DNA from: JAJYSO01 sp964586655
GTDB lineage: Bacteria > Bacteroidota > Bacteroidia > Flavobacteriales > Flavobacteriaceae
Assembly: GCA_964586655.1 (NCBI GenBank)
Contig: CAZPGY010000005.1
Coordinates: forward strand, 62,001-126,000
DNA: 64,000 nucleotides
Reading direction: 5' to 3'
In this document: positions 8,158 to 16,834 of the stretch, in pieces
Numbering within the stretch: the stretch's first letter is position 1
How the letters are laid out: each line of letters begins with the position of its first letter
Made by a program: the position numbers and the translations under genes
Notes under the pieces: model-generated
What the model was told of the DNA's origin: nothing
What the model saw: only the letters and a program-made list of their open reading frames with translations
Database searches by the model: none

Positions 8158-9054
8158 TTATTGTAAACTCAGGGTATCGGGATACACATAGCCTTTGGGC
8201 AAATCGGTTCCATACACTTTATGCATATACCAAATCGGTGCTAAGCCTACCTTTTTTCTGCGTTGATCCACAAGTTTGACATTCTTAACCGGGAACTGGT
8301 CAAATTGTGCCCAATAGATTCCATAGATTTGTTTTTTATCCTGAACTATCGACATAAAATCGTCAAAATGAGCCCAAAAGCTCTTTCTGATTTTTCCTTT
8401 TTTTATCTGATTATTGATATAGGGGATAAAAAATGACCAAAAATCATTATGCTTTTCTTTTTCACTCGCATAACGTTGATGCCATAAAATGATCATCCCC
8501 CTGGAATACCACCCATATTTTTTGGTGATTGCAATTAACCGTGCAACATTGAGGGAATCAACTCGCCGAATTTCTTGATTACTCACGTTTGTTGACCTTA
8601 CTCTTTGGTCTTCTGCTCTTAACCAATCTACTTCCTTATAAATTTTAGGATGCTTTAAATGTGCATAAAACTGAGCGGTATAATCCGCATATTTCCCTCT
8701 GATTTGTTCAAAAAGAGGAAGTTTTCGAAACTTCTTAAACCCCTTAAAATTTAAAAAATAATTTTTAGAAGCCTTGGTTCGTACGATCGCATCGATAATC
8801 AGTTGTTTGGCGACGCTGTCTTTTTGCAAATGCAAAGCTGCCGAAGCCGCATAGAAGTAATCGCTGACGTCATCATCCGGGATGATTTTAAAAGCAGCCT
8901 TAAATTTAACCAAGGCATTTTTGTAATGGCCATCCACATAGTTGAGCATCGCCTGTCTCTTCAATAAATCGTAACGTTCAAATCGAGTTGACTTCTGGCC
9001 TAAAAGGTTTTGTGAAAAGGACAACCCAATAATTATACAAAGTATTTTTATCAT
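8158..9054 (-). CDS. Secreted TPR-like/DUF6624 protein, paralogue 2
   Basis: A 298-residue protein with a signal peptide (MIKILCIIIGLSFSQNLLGQ). The layout is the same as in its neighbour at 6972-7859: TPR-like N-terminal part (AMLNYVDGHYKNALVKFKAA) and a DUF6624 half with EDQRVRS, RRVDSLNVARLIAITKKYGW, KKQIYGIYWAQF and VDQRRKKVGLAPIWYMHK. The two proteins are similar along their whole length, pointing to tandem duplication. The RiPP-like leader peptide frame lies between them. Upstream (9055-9242) is a copy of the REP palindrome pair. Function is unknown. Confidence 0.7.
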   Translation of the reverse strand: MIKILCIIIGLSFSQNLLGQKSTRFERYDLLKRQAMLNYVDGHYKNALVKFKAAFKIIPDDDVSDYFYAASAALHLQKDSVAKQLIIDAIVRTKASKNYFLNFKGFKKFRKLPLFEQIRGKYADYTAQFYAHLKHPKIYKEVDWLRAEDQRVRSTNVSNQEIRRVDSLNVARLIAITKKYGWYSRGMIILWHQRYASEKEKHNDFWSFFIPYINNQIKKGKIRKSFWAHFDDFMSIVQDKKQIYGIYWAQFDQFPVKNVKLVDQRRKKVGLAPIWYMHKVYGTDLPKGYVYPDTLSLQ

Positions 9055-9142
9055 ATAAATTTAATAAAATAAGCATATCGGTTCTAAGTAAGAACCCACT
9101 ACATTATGAAAATAAAATCGGCAAAAAGATACGAAAATGCTC

Positions 9143-9238
9143 AGACCTGACAGGTTTCTCCTTATAGTTTTTATATGGTTGGGATTTGTATGATTTTCCA
9201 GACAGAAGTAATCAAACCACCTCAAACCTGTCAGGCCT
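9143..9238. repeat. REP palindrome pair on the 3' side of the transposase gene
   Basis: AGACCTGACAGGTTT (9143-9157) and AAACCTGTCAGGCCT (9224-9238) are inverted arms flanking a spacer containing GTATGATTTTCCAGACAGAA. Arms and spacer match the tandem units at 9973-10686 on the other side of the transposase gene. Confidence 0.85.
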
Positions 9239-9244
9239 TGATAT

Positions 9245-9892
9245 TTAGGGCTTAAAAATCTCGTCAATTCCAGATATTTTCGGAGGGGCTTGATGACAAT
9301 AAATAAAGTTTTCCAAGTCATCGAAAGACCGAATCACTTCTTGTCTTAATATTCGAGTGGGCTTATCTGTAATTATTGCAGAATAAGAGGAATATTCCCA
9401 ATCATATTTTTCTGTTAATCCTGCAGCAATGGGATTGTAGTGGATATAATGGATCAATTTGGTGAAATAGGATTCATCTTTAACGTTTTTCCGTTTAAAA
9501 GGCCTCATAAATAATCCTCCCTTTCTGTTATTCTGCTGGTTAAAAGCTTTGGTATAGGAGTTGAAAAAATTGCTAAATCGTTTTGATAAAAGAGAAGAAT
9601 ATAAATCAATCACTCTTTGAGAACCTGACGGGCTTCTCTTCATCAATCTTTTTATTTCATCTTTAAAAAATTCTTTTAAAATCTTCATAAATTTAATCCT
9701 AATCAAAAAATGAAAATGATTAGGCATTAAACAATAGCAAAATGTATCGGCTACTGGATAGATGTACTTCTGATATTTCCTCAAGAAAAATACATAATTC
9801 TTATCTGTTAGAAATAATTTTTCCTTACCATTGGCTCGATTATAAATATGGTAGGTGGCATTGGGTTTGAGGACTGCTGTATTTCCTTTCAT
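9245..9892 (-). CDS. REP-associated tyrosine transposase (RAYT, IS200-like Y1 family)
   Basis: A 215-residue HUH-type single-strand transposase. The start NATYHIYNRANGKEKLF and the metal-binding HUH motif in LMPNHFHFLIRIK are diagnostic. LIHYIHYNPIAAGL followed by DWEYSSYSAI is the usual C-terminal block of RAYTs. Such enzymes are single-copy, domesticated relatives of IS200 that recognise and cut REP hairpins. The association holds here: matching palindromes lie within 10 bp on the 3' side (9143-9238) and as a tandem array upstream (9973-10686). The reading frame is intact and of normal length, so the enzyme may still be active. Confidence 0.9.
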   Translation of the reverse strand: MKGNTAVLKPNATYHIYNRANGKEKLFLTDKNYVFFLRKYQKYIYPVADTFCYCLMPNHFHFLIRIKFMKILKEFFKDEIKRLMKRSPSGSQRVIDLYSSLLSKRFSNFFNSYTKAFNQQNNRKGGLFMRPFKRKNVKDESYFTKLIHYIHYNPIAAGLTEKYDWEYSSYSAIITDKPTRILRQEVIRSFDDLENFIYCHQAPPKISGIDEIFKP

Positions 9893-9972
9893 TTTAAGAG
9901 TTTTAGAGAACTAATCGTCTTTGTAATTTAAAAATCATAGTAAAATACTAAAAAAATAGATACTATCTCTTC

Positions 9973-10686
9973 AAACCTGTCAGGTTTCTTTGTGCCAGCA
10001 CTCACTCAGCGCTCAGACCTGACAGGTTTCTTCTTATAGTTTTTTGCGGTTGGGGTTTGTATAATTTTCTGGACAGAAGTAATCAGACTGCTCCAAACCT
10101 GCAGGTTTCTTTGTGCGCACACTCACCCAGCGCTCAGACCTGACAGGTTTTTTCTTATGGTTTTTATGCAGTTGGGATTTGTATAATTTTCCGGACAGAA
10201 GTAATCAGACTGCTCCAAACCTGTCAGGTCTCTTTGTGCCAGCACTCNNNNNNNNNNNNNNNNNNNNNNNNNNNNNNNNNNNNNNNNNNNNNNNNNNNNN
10301 NNNNNNNNNNNNNNNNNNNNNNNNNNNNNNNNNNNNNNNNNNNNNNNTGTATAATTTTCTGGACAGAAGTAATCAGACTGCTCCAAACCTGTCAGGTCTC
10401 TTTGTGCCAGCACTCACTCAGCGCTCAGACCTGACAGGTTTCTTCTTATAGTTTTTTGCGGTTGGGGTTTGTATAATTTTCTGGACAGAAGTAATCAGAC
10501 TGCTCCAAACCTGTCAGGTCTCTTTGTGCCAGCACTCACTCAGCGCTCAGACCTGACAGGTTTCTTCTTATAGTTTTTTGCGGTTGGGGTTTGTATAATT
10601 TTCTGGACAGAAGTAATCAGACTGCTCCAAACCTGTCAGGTCTCTTGGCACACAGTATTCCTTCGGCGTTTAGACCTGACAGGTTT
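9973..10686. repeat. Tandem array of REP palindrome units, about 122 bp each
   Basis: The unit is a 15-nt arm AGACCTGACAGGTTT, a spacer of about 65 bp (ATAGTTTTTTGCGGTTGGGG, GTATAATTTTCTGGACAGAA), the inverse arm AAACCTGTCAGGTCT and a linker (TTTGTGCCAGCACTCACTCA). First arms start at 10015, 10136, 10427, 10549 and 10672, a period of 121-123 bp. The array is interrupted by 100 N at 10248-10347, so the true copy number is unknown. Units next to the gap are nearly identical; the outermost are diverged. The array begins about 80 bp upstream of the RAYT gene. Confidence 0.9.
10248..10347. other. Assembly gap (100 N)
   Basis: Exactly 100 unknown bases inside the tandem array, most likely a scaffold placeholder caused by near-identical repeat units. 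The real length may differ by one or more 122-bp units. Confidence 0.98.
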
Positions 10687-10689
10687 TCC

Positions 10690-10845
10690 CTAATACAAAA
10701 ACCCAAACAACCAGAAGGGAACTTTTTTCCTCGCCAATTTCGATGTCATCTGAAGCCACCAATCAATTTCACCCATTAAAAACCGGAAGTAGCGATTGGA
10801 AACGTCTTTGAGTAAATTATCGCTATATTCATATAGTTTTTCCAT
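10690..10845 (-). pseudogene. N-terminal remnant of an AAA ATPase (DUF4143-type)
   Basis: A 51-codon frame from ATG 10845 begins MEKLYEYSDNLLKDVSNRYF and continues with RFLMGEIDWW, then loses similarity and stops at 10690. The pattern (Y)SDxLLxxVxxRYFRFLxxEIDW resembles the start of the Bacteroidota ATP-binding proteins in which it is followed by a P-loop; here the P-loop and everything beyond are missing. The break falls just next to the end of the REP array, so array growth or deletion may have removed the gene. The assignment is from memory of the family N terminus. Confidence 0.4.
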
Positions 10846-10912
10846 TATTTGTTATGTTTGAACTACAAATACAACTTGTTTTGTCGAGCACATACTGCAA
10901 TTTTAATGTTTT

Positions 10913-11157
10913 TTGTTAGTGTCAGACTACAATTTATCCTTGTCTGTGGCTGCAAAAATGAACTTTAAAGCCGCCCCCGTCGATTTAATTTCTTTTCACG
11001 ACAGCTTGGTGTTTACCAATTATCACCAATCCGGTAAAATCAATCATATCTACAATTTCTCTCAAGACCCAAAGAGCAATATGAAAACCGGATTAAAAGC
11101 CTTACCGAAGAAGTGGCTTTTTTACGGCAAATGTTGTCAAACTTACAAGCGGAGTGA
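10913..11157 (+). pseudogene. Frameshifted C-terminal remnant of an unrecognised protein
   Basis: One frame encodes SDYNLSLSVAAKMNFKAAPV and HQSGKINHIYNFSQDPK up to about 11072. The neighbouring frame then continues as EQYENRIKSLTEEVAFLRQM and LSNLQAE to TGA at 11155-11157. The second part is a typical coiled-coil tail, as often ends small DNA-binding regulators. A one-base frameshift near 11068-11075 would join them. No start or N-terminal domain is present. I do not recognise the family. Confidence 0.4.
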
Positions 11158-11161
11158 GAAA

Positions 11162-11249
11162 TTTGCTATTAGCCATTAACTGAAATAGAACGAAAAGCCA
11201 GAAGTCGACAGCCATAGTCTTCGGCATATTTTTGTTTTTGGGCTGTGTG
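11162..11249. repeat. Dispersed repeat C, copy 2
   Basis: Resembles 5332-5410: TAGCCATTAAC, ATAGAACGAAAAGCCA and a TTTTTGTTTTTGG stretch in the same order and orientation. Judged by eye. Confidence 0.4.
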
Positions 11250-11370
11250 TACGTAGAAGTCCTGCATCAACCTTCTTGTTTTCCTGTCATGCTTAAAAAT
11301 TGGGAAGGACGAGCAATTTGTTCAGCATATGTGCGTTGTCGAGAGGTTGTTGGCCATATCACATAGATAT

Positions 11371-11410
11371 CCTGAAAAAAAATTTCGACTAAGGAGAAAT
11401 TTTTTTCAGG
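11371..11410. terminator. A/T-rich hairpin upstream of the phosphomannomutase gene
   Basis: CCTGAAAAAAAATTTC (11371-11386) pairs with GAAATTTTTTTCAGG (11396-11410) around a 9-nt loop, with one unpaired A. It may terminate transcripts in either direction, or be a remnant of a mobile repeat. Confidence 0.5.
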
Positions 11411-11531
11411 CTGACATCATCATAGGATTTTATGATTCGCAAGTCTTGCCGCGGGTTTTATCTTCATTTTTGACTTCATCATCGCCATTCTTTATTTTAT
11501 GGTTACTTTTGCCTTTTTAAAAAGTCAATTT

Positions 11532-13250
11532 ATGGACGATATTCAGAAGAAAGCAAGTTATTGGCAATCGGCTGTTTTTGATGAGAATACCCGCCAAAAA
11601 GTAGCGGCACTTGTCGATAGCAATCAAGAGGAACTGGAAGATAGTTTTTATAAAGATTTAGCCTTTGGCACCGGAGGCATGCGCGGGGTAATGGGCGTAG
11701 GCACCAATCGCATCAACAAATATACCCTGGGACGAAATACCCAAGGTCTTGCCAATCTGCTAAAAACAAAATTTCCTGAAGAAACCATAAAGGTTGTTAT
11801 TGCTTATGATTGTCGCCATAACAGTCGAGCGTTTGCACAAATTGTGGCTGATGTATTCTCAGCCAATGACATACAAGTGTATTTATTCTCAGAATTGCGT
11901 CCTACTCCGGAATTGTCTTTTGCGGTTCGCCATTTAAAAGGACATTGTGGAATCGTTTTGACGGCCAGTCACAATCCTCCTGAATACAACGGCTACAAGG
12001 TATATTGGCAAGACGGCGGGCAATTGGTGCCTCCGGAGGCCGATCAGGTTATTGAAGCCATTTCAGCATTAGATTTCAAAGACATCAAATTTGAAGCCAA
12101 TCGAGGATTGATCAACATCATAGATCATCAAGTAGACGAGGCTTTTCTAAACGCTGCGGTTCAACACACTTCCTTTGGCACTGCTGCCGAAGCCAAAGCA
12201 GATTTAAAAATTGTTTACACGCCACTGCATGGAACTTCGGTCAAACTAATTCCTCCGGCCTTGAAAAAAGCCGGGTTTACAAATGTGCATATTGTGGAAG
12301 CACAAGCTGAGCCCAATGGAGATTTCCCCACCGTTGATTCCCCCAATCCCGAAGAACCGGCGGCTTTGGAAATGGCACTTCAATTGGCCGAAAAAGTAGA
12401 AGCCGATATTGTGATAGGCACTGACCCCGACAGTGATCGGCTGGGGGTGGCTGTGAGAGACTTGGAAGGAAAAATGACCTTGCTCAACGGCAATCAAACC
12501 ATGGTGATGATGACGGATTTCCTCTTGCAGAATTATCAAAATGACGGCTTTGAAGGAAATGAATTTATTGCTTCTACAGTTGTTTCTACCCCCTTAATGT
12601 CAAAATTGGGAGCGGCCTATGGCGTGGAGTGTAAACTGGGATTGACCGGATTTAAATGGATTGCCAAAATGGTTAAAGACTGCCCCGACCAGAAATTTAT
12701 TGGTGGAGGTGAAGAGAGTTTTGGGTTTATGGTAAGTGATTTTGTGCGCGATAAGGATGCTGTTTCCGCTACACTCTTGGCCTGTGAAATTGCAGCAAAA
12801 GCCAAGGCTGATGACAGCTCCTTTTATCGTGAACTTTTAAAACTGTATACGGTGCACGGTGTGTATCGAGAACGCTTGATCTCTTTGGTCAGAAAAGGAC
12901 AAAAAGGAGCTGCTGAAATTGAACGGATGATGCAAAATTTGCGTCAAAATCCGCCCACCTCCTTTGCAGGGATCAGGGTGAGGAAATTTGAAGATTATGC
13001 GGTATCCCGAAGCTTGGATTTGGAGAGTAATAAAGAAACCACGCTGAAAATGCCAAAATCCAATGTGCTTATTTTTTATTTGGAAGACGGCAGTCAAATT
13101 GCTGCCCGACCCAGTGGTACAGAACCCAAAATAAAGTTTTATGTCAGTGTAAATGCTACGGCCAAAGACGTTGAGGAATATCCGGCCGTGCAAAACCAGC
13201 TTGATCAAGGTATTGATCGGTTGTTGGAAGAGTTTGATTTTGAGGGATAA
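11532..13250 (+). CDS. Phosphoglucomutase/phosphomannomutase, alpha-D-phosphohexomutase family
   Basis: A 572-residue four-domain phosphohexomutase interconverting hexose 1- and 6-phosphates. All four active-site loops are present: the phosphoserine loop LTASHNPPEYNGYK, the Mg2+ loop GTDPDSDRLGVAV, the sugar-binding loop GGGEESFGF and the phosphate-binding loop RPSGTEPKIKFY. Near the N terminus LAFGTGGMRGVMGVG is also conserved. The ATG at 11532 (MDDIQKK) is preferred over an upstream in-frame start at 11499, because a -7 box (TACTTTTG, 11504-11511) overlaps that extension. Domain architecture resembles PGM2-like bacterial enzymes, which may also accept phosphopentoses. Confidence 0.93.
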   Translation: MDDIQKKASYWQSAVFDENTRQKVAALVDSNQEELEDSFYKDLAFGTGGMRGVMGVGTNRINKYTLGRNTQGLANLLKTKFPEETIKVVIAYDCRHNSRAFAQIVADVFSANDIQVYLFSELRPTPELSFAVRHLKGHCGIVLTASHNPPEYNGYKVYWQDGGQLVPPEADQVIEAISALDFKDIKFEANRGLINIIDHQVDEAFLNAAVQHTSFGTAAEAKADLKIVYTPLHGTSVKLIPPALKKAGFTNVHIVEAQAEPNGDFPTVDSPNPEEPAALEMALQLAEKVEADIVIGTDPDSDRLGVAVRDLEGKMTLLNGNQTMVMMTDFLLQNYQNDGFEGNEFIASTVVSTPLMSKLGAAYGVECKLGLTGFKWIAKMVKDCPDQKFIGGGEESFGFMVSDFVRDKDAVSATLLACEIAAKAKADDSSFYRELLKLYTVHGVYRERLISLVRKGQKGAAEIERMMQNLRQNPPTSFAGIRVRKFEDYAVSRSLDLESNKETTLKMPKSNVLIFYLEDGSQIAARPSGTEPKIKFYVSVNATAKDVEEYPAVQNQLDQGIDRLLEEFDFEG

Positions 13251-13404
13251 GCGCGGGTTTTATACCAAAGTATTTATAAATTAGTCCAACGACCGCCCTA
13301 ATTTGTATGTTTTGTTGGTATTAATTTCGCCAATCAATCGTGCCCTGAGTTGTGAAGGAGTATAAAAACTGATCTTGCAGACGTTTAATTAGAATTTAGG
13401 ATAA

Positions 13405-15231
13405 ATGCATTACTTTAAAAAAATACTGAAATTTGCAAAACCTTACAAACGTTTCGCAATACTCAACATCATCAGTAACATTCTGTATGCACTGTTTAGC
13501 ACCCTTGCATTTTTGTCTTTTATCCCTATGCTGCAGGTGCTTTTTCAGCAGCAAGAGCCAATTACTACCGAACCGATAAAGGCAAACTATAGCGACCTTA
13601 AAGATTTTTTGAGTGATTATGCCAATTACTTTATCAACCAACGGGTGGAAGATCACGGTCAGGTATCGGCACTGGTGACCATCTGTATCTTGGTAATTAT
13701 ATTATTTTTTCTAAAAAACTTTTTTGGCTATATGGCCAAATATTTTATCGCCGATTTGCAAAATGGGATGCTGCGAGATATTCGAATCAAAATCTATTAT
13801 AAGATGACGGAGCTGCCGGTGCCCTATTTTACAGAAAAACGAAAAGGAGATTTTATGTCTCGCATCACCAATGATGTCAAAATGATACAAACCTCTTTTT
13901 TGAACATGCTTGAGATGTTTGTTAAAGAGCCTTTGACTATTGCCTTTACCTTTCTCGGAATGATTTTAATCAGCTGGAAACTGACCCTTTTTGTCGTGGT
14001 GTTTTTGCCCATTTCGGGATTAATTATTACTTCTATCGGAAAAAAACTCAAGGCCAAATCAACAGAAGCGCAGGAGGAAAATGCTCACTTTCTGTCCCTT
14101 GTCGATGAAACTTTGTCCAGCTTGCCCATTGTTAAAGGATTTAATGCCGAAGGAAAATTTAGAATAAAATTTAATGAGAGCGTTCACCGACTGAATATAA
14201 TTTTAAACTCCTTGTTGCATCGGCAAAACCTGGCCTCTCCGTTGAGTGAATTTTTAGGGGTGGTGGTCATTACCGTAGTATTATGGTTTGGCGGTCGAAT
14301 GGTTTTACTAAACGAAAGTCTTGATGCGGCTACTTTTATAGGGTTCCTCACCTTGACCTACAATATTTTGACTCCCGCTAAAAACATTTCCAAAGCCTCC
14401 TACAGCATCCAAAAAGGGAATGCCAGTGCGGAACGGGTTTTAGAGATTATCGAAACTGAAACTACGATCAAAGAGGCCGTTAATCCGGTTGAAAAAGAAA
14501 GCTTTGATACCGGTTTGAGTATTGAAAATGTGACTTTTAGATACGAAAAAGAGAAAGTCTTGCGGAACTTTTCCATGCGAGTAGATAAAGGGAAAACCGT
14601 AGCTTTAGTCGGGCAATCAGGAAGTGGGAAAAGTACGATTGCCAATTTGTTGACGCGTTTTTATGAGGTGGTAGAAGGAGAAATTAAAGTAGACGGAATC
14701 AATATTAAAGACCTTTCCAAAAAGTCCCTTCGCCAACTCATGGGCTTGGTGACACAGGATTCAATCTTATTTAACGATACGGTCAGAAACAATATCGCTT
14801 TGGGAAAAGACGACGCCACCGAAGAAGAAATAATCAACGCCTTGAAAGTTGCCAATGCTTGGGAATTTGTCAAAGAATTGCCCAAAGGATTAGACACCAA
14901 TATTGGTGATGGCGGCGGCAAACTGAGCGGTGGACAAAAACAGCGTTTATCCATCGCCAGAGCGGTTTTGAAAGATTCGCCCATTATGATTTTAGATGAG
15001 GCTACTTCTGCATTGGATACCGAAAGTGAAAAACTGGTGCAAACTGCCCTGGAAAACATGACCCGTGATCGTACCTCAGTAGTGATTGCCCATCGCTTGT
15101 CAACTATTCAAAATGCCGATAATATCATAGTAATGCATCGCGGTGAAATTGTAGAACAAGGCAAACACAAAGACTTGTTGGCAAAAAAAGGTACCTACAA
15201 AAATTTAGTCGACATGCAGTCGTTTGATTAA
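13405..15231 (+). CDS. ABC exporter, permease-ATPase fusion (MsbA-like)
   Basis: A 608-residue half-transporter. Six membrane helices occupy roughly residues 15-320 (for example ILNIISNILYALFSTLAFLS and LVTICILVIILFFLKNFFGY), followed by the ATPase domain. The ATPase has Walker A GQSGSGKST, signature LSGGQKQR, Walker B PIMILDEAT and the H-loop VIAHRLST. It works as a homodimer in the inner membrane. MsbA-like members flip lipid A or export lipids and drugs; the substrate here is not determined by sequence. It stands alone, 38 bp before the next start codon. Confidence 0.92.
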   Translation: MHYFKKILKFAKPYKRFAILNIISNILYALFSTLAFLSFIPMLQVLFQQQEPITTEPIKANYSDLKDFLSDYANYFINQRVEDHGQVSALVTICILVIILFFLKNFFGYMAKYFIADLQNGMLRDIRIKIYYKMTELPVPYFTEKRKGDFMSRITNDVKMIQTSFLNMLEMFVKEPLTIAFTFLGMILISWKLTLFVVVFLPISGLIITSIGKKLKAKSTEAQEENAHFLSLVDETLSSLPIVKGFNAEGKFRIKFNESVHRLNIILNSLLHRQNLASPLSEFLGVVVITVVLWFGGRMVLLNESLDAATFIGFLTLTYNILTPAKNISKASYSIQKGNASAERVLEIIETETTIKEAVNPVEKESFDTGLSIENVTFRYEKEKVLRNFSMRVDKGKTVALVGQSGSGKSTIANLLTRFYEVVEGEIKVDGINIKDLSKKSLRQLMGLVTQDSILFNDTVRNNIALGKDDATEEEIINALKVANAWEFVKELPKGLDTNIGDGGGKLSGGQKQRLSIARAVLKDSPIMILDEATSALDTESEKLVQTALENMTRDRTSVVIAHRLSTIQNADNIIVMHRGEIVEQGKHKDLLAKKGTYKNLVDMQSFD

Positions 15232-15250
15232 AGACTGACCTGTATATTTG
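15223..15250 (+). promoter_or_regulatory. Promoter of the outer-membrane barrel gene
   Basis: TTTG (15223-15226) and TATATTTG (15243-15250) are separated by 16 bp, close to the Bacteroidota -33/-7 arrangement. The start codon is 23 bp downstream. The -33 box overlaps the end of the ABC transporter gene. Confidence 0.6.
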
Positions 15251-15273
15251 TATATCCCTTTAAAAGTATTACT

Positions 15274-15858
15274 ATGAAAAAAATCCCTGTTTTATTGCTA
15301 ACATTGATGATGTTTGGTCTGATGAAAGCACAAGACGCAGACCATATTGGCTTTAAGGAAAAAGACATGTTTGTCTCCGGACTTATTGGCTATCATTCGG
15401 TTTCTAAACCAAATGACAGTAAAGTGCAAAAGTTTAGCCTCATTCCTCGATTTGGCTATTTTGTCAATGATTTTGTTGCGGTAGGAGGCCGTTTAGGATA
15501 TAATTACGGAACCACCAAAGATCCCGATGGAAATAAAATTGAAGAAAACAACACTTTCACCATCGGCATTTTTGGACGCTATTACCTGTTGCCGGGCAGT
15601 AAGTTTTCCCCCTTTGGAGAGATTGGCGTGGGCTATGGAACCACAAGTGATATCAATGATCATACAGTCAATGGAATCAATGCCGCTTTTGCCCCGGGAT
15701 TGAGTTATTTTATCAGTCGACATTTTGCCCTGGAAGCTACTTTTGGAATTCTGTCCTACAATACGGTAGAACCAAAATCGGGCAACGGCTCAACCGATAG
15801 CTTTGATGTGGGACTGGACTTGGAACATATCAATTTTGGAATTATTTATAAGTTCTAA
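15274..15858 (+). CDS. Outer-membrane beta-barrel protein (porin/OmpX-like)
   Basis: A 194-residue protein with a signal peptide (MKKIPVLLLTLMMFGLMKAQ). Alternating amphipathic strands follow: FSLIPRFGYFVNDFVAVGGR, NTFTIGIFGRYYLLP, FSPFGEIGVGYGTTS and HFALEATFGILSYNT. It ends INFGIIYKF, with the C-terminal phenylalanine used by the BAM complex. An eight-strand outer-membrane barrel is likely. Its function, whether structural or adhesive, is unknown. It has its own promoter, so it is probably transcribed independently of the upstream ABC transporter. Confidence 0.85.
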   Translation: MKKIPVLLLTLMMFGLMKAQDADHIGFKEKDMFVSGLIGYHSVSKPNDSKVQKFSLIPRFGYFVNDFVAVGGRLGYNYGTTKDPDGNKIEENNTFTIGIFGRYYLLPGSKFSPFGEIGVGYGTTSDINDHTVNGINAAFAPGLSYFISRHFALEATFGILSYNTVEPKSGNGSTDSFDVGLDLEHINFGIIYKF

Positions 15859-16003
15859 CCTTGTATTCCATGATCTTTCAGCATTTTAGCGGGCACTCTT
15901 CTGCTTTTGCTTTTATGAATTCTTTTGCGAATCAAGCTTAAAACGTCCAAATTTGGGCAAAAAGTGATTCAAACATTCCACAAACTTTTTAAACTTATTA
16001 CAA

Positions 16004-16732
16004 TTGAAGGAAACTGTTTTAAAAAATCTTCAATCTGTTCAAAATCGTATTGATAATGCATGTCAACAGGCCGGGAGAAATCCTGAAGAAGTAAAGCTTT
16101 TATTGGCCACCAAAACGGTTGACGTGGAGAAGATTAAATATGCCGTAGATCAAGGCTATCCACTGATAGGAGAAAACAAGGTGCAGGAAGCCATGAAAAA
16201 ACATGACAGTCCCTTGAAGGAGGCCTGCCAATGGCACGTGATTGGGCACTTACAGACCAATAAGGTTAAATTTGTCACTCAGTTTGCCGATGTGGTACAG
16301 TCTATAGACCGGTTAAAATTGGCTCGAAAACTACACAATCGTTTGGAGTTTGATAAACGCGAGAGTATTGATATTTTTATTCAGGTGAATACTTCTTATG
16401 AAGCGAGTAAATTCGGGGTTCCTCCGGAAAAAGCGCTCGAATTGATCAAGCAGGTTTCAGCATATCCCAAACTGCATATCAAAGGCCTCATGACCATAGG
16501 AATTCTATCTTCCAAGAGTGATAAGGTGCGAGATTGTTTTAAGCTGCTAAAAGAAATACAACACAAAGCCCGTGCTTTGGAATTGCCCCATGCCAGTTTT
16601 GACGAACTCTCCATGGGCATGTCCAACGATTTGGAATTGGCTATTTTGGAAGGCAGTACGATGCTTCGGGTAGGAACCGCCATTTTTGGAGAACGCCCTT
16701 ATCCCGATAGTTATTACTGGAATGAGAACTAA
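16004..16732 (+). CDS. YggS/PROSC family pyridoxal-phosphate homeostasis protein
   Basis: A 242-residue PLP-binding protein with an alanine-racemase-like barrel. Motifs are KLLLATKTV (PLP lysine), LIGENKVQEA, WHVIGHLQTNKVK, FGVPPEKALELI, LSMGMSNDLELAI and GSTMLRVGTAIFGER. The family buffers free PLP and influences amino-acid metabolism. The only fitting start is TTG at 16004, since no ATG lies in frame between the preceding stop and the conserved N-terminal helix (LKNLQSVQNRIDNACQQAGR). Length is normal for the family. It is followed on the same strand by the PduO gene. Confidence 0.92.
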   Translation: MKETVLKNLQSVQNRIDNACQQAGRNPEEVKLLLATKTVDVEKIKYAVDQGYPLIGENKVQEAMKKHDSPLKEACQWHVIGHLQTNKVKFVTQFADVVQSIDRLKLARKLHNRLEFDKRESIDIFIQVNTSYEASKFGVPPEKALELIKQVSAYPKLHIKGLMTIGILSSKSDKVRDCFKLLKEIQHKARALELPHASFDELSMGMSNDLELAILEGSTMLRVGTAIFGERPYPDSYYWNEN

Positions 16733-16834
16733 TTTTTTAAGAAGGAGTGTTGTCTTGCAGAAGCACAATTGCCAAAAAGAATAAATCACCGGTCAATTTT
16801 GTAAGTTTGTAGCTTAACTCTTCAATTAATTTTT

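Noticed and set aside
9973..10686. CRISPR array
   Set aside because: The units are about 122 bp, tandem and nearly identical throughout, with no variable spacers or cas genes; they match the RAYT palindromes instead.
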